DNA from: Nemertoderma westbladi
Lineage: Eukaryota; Xenacoelomorpha; Nemertodermatida; Nemertodermatidae
Direction: 5' to 3'
Assembly (NCBI GenBank): GCA_032718475.1
Contig: JAUCBJ010006981.1
Location: forward strand, 1-50,146
DNA: 50,146 bases
Notes under the pieces: generated by a model
Told to the model about the DNA's origin: nothing
What the model saw: the letters and a program-made list of their open reading frames with translations, nothing else
Databases searched by the model: none
Shown: positions 34,908 through 44,527 of the stretch, one piece after another
Layout: every line of letters begins with the position of its first letter
Position numbering within the stretch: the first letter of the stretch is position 1
Position numbers and translations under genes: made by a program

Positions 34908-35897
34908 GTCCATAGCTTTCCAGTTCGCTTCTTGAACTGGGTTCCAGCCGAAAACAATCCATTTCCAGAGATAAAATCCTGAAGGTGGACAGAATTTCGG
35001 TTAACACTATTGCTATAGACCCAGGGCGATGTAGGTGATTGATGCAGACTTGCATTAAAGTCTCCCAGGAATGTTAAGAATGCATGCTGATCCACTCCAT
35101 CAGTAGCTGCTTGTAGATTGTGGTAAAAAATTTTCCACCTCCTCTACAGGGGCAACACTAGTTGGAGAGTAGCACACAATCAGAACCACCTTAGGAAACT
35201 TCTTAGCCAGTCTTCCAGAACATGAGAAGTGGCAACGGATGATGCGGTTAGAGATTTGGTCTATTTTGTCCAATGCTGCATGTGCAGTTGGATTCATCAA
35301 TAGACCAATTCCACCATTGCCACTATCATCTGCTGACGCGAGGGCGAGTCGCCAACCGCCCCCCATGTCCTTAATCAGAACCTCATCAGTCTGTCCAGTC
35401 TGCATTCGGTGCTCTTGAACACCCACTGCGCTAAGAGAAAGCTTATCTGCCAAGGCAGTCAGCTCACCTTGTCGCATTGGGGACCCGAGTGTTAGGGTGT
35501 TTACTGAGGCTAGTCTTGTGACTTGCCTCAGATTCACCAATGGCTTTGTTGGTCGGGGTGGAACATGAGAATAGCCTCCAACTCCAGAATCCCTCTCCCC
35601 ATCACAATCTGGCCTTCCTGGTGACCCAGGGTTTGGGCCAGAAAGGTCATCAGGAAAGGGACTCAAATAATTGTTGGCTGCTCTCTCTCCAGTAGGGGGT
35701 GAGACAGGCAGCCGGTCAGGAGTTAACTGACGCCTGTGAGGCCGATTGTGTCCGGTAATTCCACTGGCCTCTAGTGGCCGGACCTCCGCATTGCTAATGT
35801 AATCCATAGTGGGGGTTGGGGGGTGCTTTTTTGCCGAGTCAGCTCTCGGGGCAAATACCACACCCTGGTTTGCCATTCCACAGGGTGGGTGTCGCAA
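34895..35897 (-). pseudogene. N-terminal region and endonuclease of LINE copy 3, frameshifted
   Basis: A frame opens at ATG 35897 (MRHPPCGMANQGVV) and runs 265 codons. It passes a proline/glycine-rich linker and enters the APE-type endonuclease (LASVNTLTLG, VQEH, GGIGLLMN, VCYSPT). An extra A in a run at about 35127 then shifts the frame. The remainder of the endonuclease (FLTFLGDFNASL, NSVNRNSVHLQ) continues in another frame to the GGTCC duplication near 34893. Copy 1 lacks both lesions at these positions, so the reading across them can be inferred by comparison. The N-terminal 100 residues are seen only in this copy. Confidence 0.75.
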
Positions 35898-36302
35898 TGG
35901 AGTCAGATATGAGGCCCATCACCCATATCTACTCTGGCGCACATGACCCACCATTGGCTGTTGCAGCTCATCTGCTGGGTCATGCCCTGTACCCTTGCTG
36001 CCAGGTGCAGGTCGCAGTGAAGTGCTCTCAGAGTGGACATGAGAACACTCTACTCCTGACCAGCCATTGGTAGATCACCATCTGCCTGGTCAGGCCATAT
36101 ACCCCTGCAGCCAAGTATATGGGTCCTTAATCCATGACCAAGGGCGTCCTTATCCCAGAACGAAGGGGGTCCTAGTTACAGGACCAGATTTGCCCTAGTA
36201 AGAGGGTCTATGCAGCTACAGGTGGCACCTCCTTTATGCTGCATGGAGGTGGCAAGTTTTCTTGATCAATGACCTAGAATACCTGACCTGACCTAAATAT
36301 CT

Positions 36303-39300
36303 ACAATATCTACCATATATACTCCCCATTCCACAATCTCTGCCATATAAACTCCACATTCCACAATCTATGCCATATAAACTCCCCATTCCACAATCTC
36401 TGCCATATAAACTCCCCATTCCACAATATCTGCCATTTAAACTCCCCACCCCATTCCGCAATATCTACCATATAAACTCCCCATTCCACAATATCTACCA
36501 TATATACTCCCCATTCCACAATCTCTGCCATATAAACTCCACATTCCACAATCTATGCCATATAAACTCCCCATTCCACAATCTCTGCCATATAAACTCC
36601 CCATTCCACAATATCTGCCATTTCAACTCCCCATTCCACAATCTCTGCCATATAAACTCCCCATTCCACAATATCTGCCATTTAAACTCCCCATTCCACA
36701 ATCTCTGCCATATAAACTCCCCATTCCACAATATCTGCCATTTAAACTCCCCACCCCCATTCCACAATCTCTGCCATTTAAACTCCCCACCCCCATTCCA
36801 CAATCTCTGCCATATAAACTCTCCATTCCACAATCTATGCCATATAAACTCCCCATTCCACAATCTCTGCCATATAAACTCCCCATTCCACAATCTCTGC
36901 CATATAAACTCCCCATTCCACAATATCTGCCATTTAAACTCCCCATTCCACAATCTCTGCCATATAAACTCCCCATTCCACAATATCTGCCATTTAAACT
37001 CCCCATTCCACAATCTCTGCCATTTAAACTCCCCATTCCACAATCTCTGCCATATAAACTCCCCATTCCACAATATCTGCCATTTGAACTCCCCATTCCA
37101 CAATCTCTGCCATATAAAATCCCCATTCCACAATCTCTGTCATATAAACTCCCCATTCCACAATCTCTGCCATATAAACTCCCCATTCCACAATATCTGC
37201 CATTTAAACTCCCCATTCCACAATCTCTGCCATATAAACTCCCCATTCCACAATATCTGCCATTTAAACTCCCCACCCCCATTCCACAATCTCTGCCATT
37301 TAAACTCCCCACCCCCATTCCACAATCTCTGCCATATAAACTCTCCATTCCACAATCTATGCCATATAAACTCCCCATTCCACAATCTCTGCCATATAAA
37401 CTCCCCATTCCACAATCTCTGCCATATAAACTCCCCATTCCACAATATCTGCCATTTAAACTCCCCATTCCACAATCTCTGCCATATAAACTCCCCATTC
37501 CACAATATCTGCCATTTAAACTCCCCATTCCACAATCTCTGCCATATAAACTCCCCATTCCACAATCTCTGCCATATAAACTCCCCATTCCACAATATCT
37601 GCCATATAAATTCCCCCATTCCACAATCTCTGGCATTTAAAGTCCCCATTCCACAATCTCTACCATATAAACTCCCCATTGCACAATATCTGCCATATAA
37701 ACTCCCCATTCCACAATCTCTACCATTTAAACTCCCCACCCCATTCCACAATCTCTACCATATATACTCCCCATTCCACAATCTCTGCCATATAAACTCC
37801 CCATTCCACAATATCTGCCATATAAACTCCCCATTCCACAATCTCTGCCATATAAACTCCCCATTCCACAATCTCTGCCATATAAACTCCCCATTCCACA
37901 ATCTCTGCCATATAAACTCCCCACCCCATTCCACAATCTCTACCATATATACTCCCCATTCCACAATCTCTGCCATATAAACTCCCCATTCCACAATATC
38001 TGCCATATAAATTCCCCCATTCCACAATCTCTGGCATTTAAAGTCAACATTCCACAATCTCTACCATATAAACTCCACATTGCACAATATCTGCCATATA
38101 AACTCCCCATTCCACAATCTCTGCCATTTAAACTCCCCACCCCATTCCACAATCTCTGCCATATAAACTCCCCATTCCACAATCTCTGCCATATAAACTC
38201 CCCACCCCATTCCACAATCTCTACCATATATACTCCCCATTCCACAATCTCTGCCATATAAACTCCCCATTCCACAATATCTGCCATATAAATTCCCCCA
38301 TTCCACAATCTCTGGCATTTAAAGTCAACATTCCACAATCTCTACCATATAAACTCCACATTGCACAATATCTGCCATATAAACTCCCCATTCCACAATC
38401 TCTGCCATTTAAACTCCCCACCCCATTCCACAATCTCTGCCATTTAAACTCCCCATTCCACAATCTATGCCATATAAACTCCCCATTCCACAATCTCTGC
38501 AATATAAACTCTCCATTCCGCAATATCTGCTATATAAACTCCCCATTCCACAATATCTGCCATATAAACTCCCCATTCCACAATCTCTGCCATATAAACT
38601 CCCCATTCCACAATCTCTGCCATGTAAACTCCCCATTTCACAATCTCTGCCATCTAAACACCCCATTCCACAATCTCTGCCATATAAACTCCCCATTCCA
38701 CAATATCTGCCATTTAAACTCCCCATTCCACAATCTCTGCCATTTAAACTCCCTATTCCACAATCTCTGCCATATAAACTCCCCATTCCACAATATCTGC
38801 CATTTAAACTCCCCATTCCACAATCTCTGCCATATAAAATCCCCATTCCACAATCTCTGTCATATAAACTCCCCATTCCACAATCTCTGCCATATAAACT
38901 CCCCATTCCACAATATCTGCCTTTTAAACTCCCCATTCCACAATCTCTGCCATATAAACTCCCCATTCCACAATATCTGCCATATAAATTCCCCCATTCC
39001 ACAATCTCTGGCATTTAAAGTCCCCATTCCACAATCTCTACCATATAAACTCCCCATTGCACAATATCTGCCATATAAACTCCCCATTCCACAATCTCTG
39101 CCATTTAAACTCCCCACCCCATTCCACAATCTCTACCATATAAACTCCCCATTCCACAATCTCTTCCATATAAACTCTCCATTCCACAATCTCTGCCATA
39201 TAAACTCCCCACCCCATTCCACAATCTCTACCATATATACTCCCCATTCCACAACCTCTGCCATATAAACTCCCCATTCCACAATATCTGCCATATAAAC

Positions 39301-40945
39301 TCTCCATTCCACAATCTCTGCCATTTAAACTCCCCACCCCATTCCACAATCTCTGCCATTTAAACTCCCCATTCCACAATCTCTGCCATATAAACACCCC
39401 ATTCCACAATCTCTGCCATATAAACTCTCCATTCCACAATCTCTGCCATATAAACTCCCCACCACATTCCACAATCTCTGCCATATAAACTCCCCATTCC
39501 ACAATCTCTGCCATATAAACTCCCCATTCCACAATATCTGCCATTTAAACTCCCCATTCCACAATCTCTGCCATATAAACCCCCCATTCCACAATATCAG
39601 CCATTTAAACTCCCCATTCCACAATCTCTGCCATATAAACTCCCCATTCCACAATCTCTGCCATATAAACTCCTCATTCCACAATATCTGCCATATAAAC
39701 TCCCCATTCCACAATCTCTGCCATATAAACTCCCCATTCCACAATATCTGCCATTTAAACTCCCCATTCCACAATCTCTGCCATATAAACTCCCCATTCC
39801 ACAATCTCTGCCATATAAACCCCCATTCCACAATATTTGCCATATAAACTCCCCATTCCACAATCTCTACCATATAAACTCTCCATTCCACAATCTCTGC
39901 CATATAAACTCCCCATTCCACAATCTCTGCCATATAAACTCCCCATTCCACAATCTCTGTCATATAAACTCCCCATTCCACAATCTCTGCCATATAAACT
40001 CCCCATTCCACAATATCTGCCATATAAACTCCCCATTCCACAATATCTGCCATATAATCTCCCCATTCTATCTACAATCTCTGCCATTTAAACTCCCCAT
40101 TCCACAATCTCTGCCTTATAAACTCCCCATTCCACAATTTCTGCCATATAAACTCCCCATTCCACTATCTCTGCCATATAAACTCCCCATTCCACAATAT
40201 CTGCCATTTAAACTCCCCACCCCATTCCACAATCTCTACCATATAAACTCTCCATTCCACAATCTCTGCCGTATAAACTCCCCATTCCACAATCTCTGCC
40301 ATATAAACTCCCCATTCCATAATCTCTGCCATTTAAACTCCCCACCCCATTCCGCAATATCTACCATATAAACTCCCCATTCCACATTACCTACCATATA
40401 TACTCCCCATTCCACAATCTCTGCCCTATAAACTCCCCATTCAACAATCTCTGCCATATAAACTCCCCATTCCACAATCTATGCCATATAAACTCCCCAT
40501 TCCACAATCCCTACCATATAAACTCCCCATTCCACAATCTATGCCATATAAACTCCCCATTTCACAATCTCTGCCATATAAACTCCCCATTCCACAATCT
40601 CTATCATATAAACTCCCCATTCCACAATTTCTGCCATATAAACTCCCCATTCCACAATCTCCGTCATCTAAACACCCCATTCCACAATCTATGCCATATA
40701 AACTCCCCATACCACAATCTCTGCCATATAAACTCCCCATTCTACAATCTCTGCCATATAAACTCCCCATTCCACAATCTCTGCCATATAAACTCCCCAT
40801 TCCACGATCTCTGCCATATAAACTCCCCATTCCACAATCTCTGCCATCTAAACCCCCCATTCCATAATCTCTGTCATATAAACTTCCCATTCCACAATCT
40901 CTGCCATATAATATCTCCCCATTCAACAATCTCTGTCATATAAAC
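36303..40945. repeat. 30-bp minisatellite, block 3 (about 155 units)
   Basis: Same unit. It includes a direct duplication with 522-bp offset (the CCCCACCCCC variant pair at 36741 and 37263 with flanks) and a repeat of about 280 bp containing the CATTTAAAGTCAACATTCC variant (about 38040 and 38320). The last 500 bases carry more point changes (for example CCGTCATC, CACGATC, TTCCC), as expected at the edge of an array. The array ends at 40945. Confidence 0.95.
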
Positions 40946-41814
40946 CAAGATCCAAGTCGAAATTGAATCGAAATTCAATTGAATTGAATAGAAATCGAAA
41001 CGAAATTGAATCTGTATAGCGGTTACTATCGCTCTCTAGATTGTTTTTAAAGCTTTTACAGTTTTAAAACTCTAAAAATTAAAAATAAGTTAAAATATTT
41101 TTTTATTTCTTTTTTTGAGTTTTAAAACTGTAAAAACTTCACTGCAAAATAAATAGTTTATTTTAAAATCAATATCAAAATTATACTCTTATCTTGTTGC
41201 ATATCCCAAGACCAAGATTCCAAGATCACCGTTTCTTCATAGTCCGGAGATAAAACTGAGAACTTAGTACCGAGCTAGAGATATCTCGGTACTAGGACTT
41301 TCATGAATACGGCCCCAGAAATTTAATTATTTAGCACAAATATTTTTTTGCAGCACCAATTTACATCCCCTAATCTAAATATCTCATCCCTAAAATCATT
41401 AAATTACTCATACCGGTACCCAAAACAATTATTTGTACCCCAATTTTAATTCGCTTTCAAACCAAAAACTATACCAAATATGATGTTTCTTCGAATATTT
41501 TATGGAACTTTATTCATTAAATTTTATTAATTATTCATTAACCATAAAAAGGTTTATCTTTATATGTTTATTAATTTGTATATTGTAGTATCCAAACACT
41601 GTAACCTGCTCATTTTTCTATTTTTAATGCTATCGTTTATTGTTTTGGTTAGAAAAGCCCTTCTTTTTATCCTGGTTTTTTTCCCAACATTGTTAAAGCA
41701 TATCTATCGTACATTGTTTTTGTTAGAAAGTACAACCTAGTATATAAACTGCTTCTATCCTTAACTTTAGTTGTGTTTGGCAGGCATAATGCCAACGGTT
41801 AATATTTATGGTTT
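40946..41814. other. No gene; possible MITE end with hairpin
   Basis: The first 60 bases are degenerate repeats of GAAATTGAATC type. TAGTACCGAG (41265-41274) and CTCGGTACTA (41285-41294) form a perfect 10-base inverted pair. They are followed by TTCATGAATACGGCCCC, a sequence of the kind found at ends of small inverted-repeat elements. No partner end was located. The rest is AT-rich. Confidence 0.35.
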
Positions 41815-42530
41815 CACATTTTTTAAATTTCTACACATCTTTGTCATATTGCTTGAAATTTGAAACACAACTAGTTCCACTCACCGTCGTTGTTAACATG
41901 AAGCCGGAATTTTCGATTTTACCTTTAAAACTTTTATATAGATATTTAAAAAAATGTATTTTGCGAATCGCACATTCCGTATCGTGGCCATTCTTCACAG
42001 TCGTAATTTTTTTCTTACCAATAGAAAGCTTGCGTTGCAAGGATTGCGAAATATGTAACATATGTATTATAATATAATGTAATATATGAATTTCGTTGAG
42101 AAACAGCTGAGATATAGGCGTTCAAATATTGCAAGAATTATTGTTCGCTGTAGACCATTTATTCTATTTAATACACAAAATTCTAGAACGTGTTATTTAT
42201 TTTATGAGTTGGTGGCTAGCAGCGGCATTCCTATCCAATATCTCTATTGCATAGCAATTCATACATAAACAAATGTTCCAGAACATTGTGTATTTATTAA
42301 ATAGAATAAATGACCTTCAACGAACAATAATTCTTGCAATCTGCTATTTCTCAACGAAATTCAGATATTGTTAGATATTTCGAATCCTTGCGACCCAAGC
42401 TTTCTAATGATATTGAAAAATTACGACTAATGTGAAGAATGGCCACGACACGGAGGGTGCGATATGGCAAAAGACACTTTTTTAAAACGCTTATAAAAAA
42501 TTTTTTAAGGTAAAATCGAAAATTATGGTT
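41815..42530. mobile_element. Foldback transposon copy B, left and central part, diverged
   Basis: This repeats the order of copy A: TCATATTGCTTGAAATTTGA, ATGAAGCCGGAATTTTCGAT, TAGAAAGCTTGCGTTGCAAG, TTTCGTTGAGAAACAGCTGA and TTTATTCTATTTAATA, then the inverted second half down to AAAATCGAAAATTATGG. The outer left terminus is decayed. The missing right terminus is found at 43785-43903. Confidence 0.75.
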
Positions 42531-42534
42531 TATA

Positions 42535-43763
42535 GTCGAGTCAATCTAACAAAAAACCCGCAACTATTTCGCAATCAATCCGAACCACATATTTTGGATT
42601 CTATATTACCTTATTAATGACCAAAAAAAAGTATATAAAATTTTATTTTGCGGATCATATGTTTATTCATGGAAATTCTGCGTAAATTTGCATAACACTA
42701 GCCAAACAAAAGGAACCGTAGGGAAAAGTAAGTAGCAAATTGGTGATGTTCCAGAATAATTTAATTAATTTCACAATAAGCTGTGATTCAATGGGAAATT
42801 ATTAATATTTACACTGGCGTGTTACACATTAATTGCTATATCTCGGAAACTAGAAGTCGCATCAAATTTTTAAATATATCAAAAACTTCACGATATATTA
42901 AGGTAACCGTTGTGAAAAAAATTATACAATTCCACTGCAAGGAAATTTCATAATTTCCATTAATGTTAGTGAAGATTTTTCACATAATTAAATTGTGATT
43001 ACTCTATTGATTTTAGGTGTAATTTATTTATTTGTTTTAGTTTGAAAACCACAATAGTTTATCATATAACAAATACATTTTTTTGGGACAAGGGTTTCTG
43101 AGGTCGATAAATCCGATGGGCGAGGTTACATCCACCCGTTTAGTAGAGAAGTTGTGTAAATAAGGTCCTTATATTGTACCAGCAAAATTGATATTAAAAA
43201 TGGTGAAATTATTAGACAAATTTCTGTTGCTCTGGAAACTAAATTGGTAACCATATAGAAGTGCATACTTCTGTCAATCGATAGTCATTAGAGTAAAGTT
43301 TGTCTGTACCAAATTTGGAGAAAATCCCACTAATAGACCCCTTGTTGATATGTAAAATCCCTGTTGCTAAGGAAAGAAACAGGAAATTGAAGGTGATCCG
43401 CATAATATATTTTTATAGACTGTTTTGGGGGCGTTAACAAGGTAATGTAGAATAAAAAAAATGGTTTGGATGAATTGCGAATTTGTTATGGGTTGACACC
43501 CTTTATCGACTATATTGACTCGCCTATAAACAATTTACTACATAAAGATACAATACAAAATAGCAAATAATCACGGAGTATAAAAACAGAACAGAACAAA
43601 TTAAACAAAGAAATAGTGAAAAGATAAAATCTAAGATGGATGTAGATGGCTAGCGTAGATGGATGTACTGCTTCTTACATGGCATCTATAAGTAGATGGT
43701 GACCGAGTAAGATGGATGTACTGCTTCTTATTGTACCCCCTTTTTCGGCTAGATTGACTCGCC
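42535..43763. mobile_element. Nonautonomous inverted-repeat element inserted in foldback copy B
   Basis: The left end reads GTCGAGTCAATCTAACAAAA. The right end read inward is GGCGAGTCAATCTAGCCGAA (43763 leftwards). A second copy of the same end lies at 43490-43524, so the right end seems duplicated. Flanks are TATA on the left and TAAT on the right, compatible with a TA duplication. Further inward, TTCGCAATCAATCCGAACCA and the inverse of TGGTTTGGATGAATTGCGAA also pair. No protein-coding frame was seen. Confidence 0.55.
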
Positions 43764-43784
43764 TAATAATGTCGACATCGACGC

Positions 43785-43903
43785 GACGGTGAGGTGAACT
43801 GGTGGTGTTTGAAATTTCAAGCAAAATGATAAAGATTTGTAAAAAAATTTGGGGGGTCCGTGTCATCAGAAAATGACACTATATTAAGCGTCATGGTGTA
43901 GTG
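43785..43903. mobile_element. Right terminus of foldback copy B
   Basis: The order GGTGAACTGGTGGTGTTTGA, AATTTCAAGCAAAATGATAA, AATTTGGGGGGTCCGTGTCA and TCAGAAAATGACACTATATT, then GCGTCATGGTGTA, matches the end of copy A. Here the G run is only 6 bases, against about 20 in copy A. Confidence 0.75.
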
Positions 43904-44527
43904 ATGTATTTATTTTTTGGGAATATATATTTCTTTTGGAGAAAATTTGTGTTTATTTTTGGGTGTTTGTCATTGATTTCGGTATGGATCATTCGATCAT
44001 TGGTTTTGGGGACCATTTCTTTGTTTATTTGGTGTTGAACAATCAATTTTGTTGTTGAGATAATTTTTTCGTGTGACCCAAACATAATATTTTTTGTTTG
44101 ATTCCGGATAATTTTTTCGTGTGACCCAAACATAATATTTTTTGTTTGATTCCGGATAATTTTTGTGGTGACATTGTTTAAATTGATGAGATATAATTGT
44201 TTTGGTGAATTTTTTTATCAATTTTTATGACTTTAATATCCTAAAATAACCTACCTGCGATCTCAGTGTGGGCGATTACACTTACACTAACTTTTATTAA
44301 CACCGCATGTTAAATAAATACCAAGTTTGAAACTTGTAGAGATTAACATTTGGTATATTTTCCATCCTAAATAAGTTCCCCAAAATAACGCCCATATCTC
44401 GAGATATGCGAATATTCATTCAATCAATCAATATATCTATCTGAATAAGATTCCAATATGTGACAATAGTAATACCCAATTAAAACTTATATAAAATTGG
44501 TAATTAATTAAAAATGGCCGCTTTCAG
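43904..44527 (+). other. End of the putative intron, with 48-bp tandem duplication
   Basis: A 48-base segment starting TAATTTTTTCGTGTGACCCA is present at 44061-44108 and again at 44109-44156. The rest is AT-rich. The segment ends in GCCGCTTTCAG at 44527, one of three phase-compatible splice acceptors for the next exon. Confidence 0.5.

Larger units (their letters stand above)
32536..36302 (-). mobile_element. RTE-like LINE copy 3, longest copy with 5' untranslated region
   Basis: On the minus strand the element runs from about 36302 to the CCTAGTAGTAGTA tail at 32536 (3767 bp). It extends about 1.8 kb further 5' than copy 2 and about 0.6 kb further than copy 1. It includes a leader (about 35898-36302) with no open frame and an N-terminal coding region absent from the others. 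The flanking array reads CATTCCAC on the left and AATATCTACC on the right, which join into the contiguous sequence seen at 19660-19685 and 36475-36500. At most about two bases are duplicated. Confidence 0.85.

Noticed and set aside
18157-40929. Long open frames of 60-536 codons in the minisatellite on both strands
   Set aside because: They arise from a 30-bp unit that lacks stops in most frames; overlapping frames on both strands, no start context, no domain and no conservation of one frame over the others.
18171-40945. Regular repeat array as a CRISPR array
   Set aside because: Units are contiguous 30-mers with no unique spacers, in a eukaryotic context.
41808-42077. Similar short frames at 15938-16144 and 41808-42077 as a shared small protein
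   Set aside because: Similarity is explained by the two foldback copies; the frame contents differ in length and are not preferentially preserved.
43891-44221. Minus-strand frames with a repeated SNKKYYVWVTRKNYPE-type segment
   Set aside because: The repetition comes from a 48-bp tandem duplication in AT-rich intron sequence; no domain or conservation was visible.
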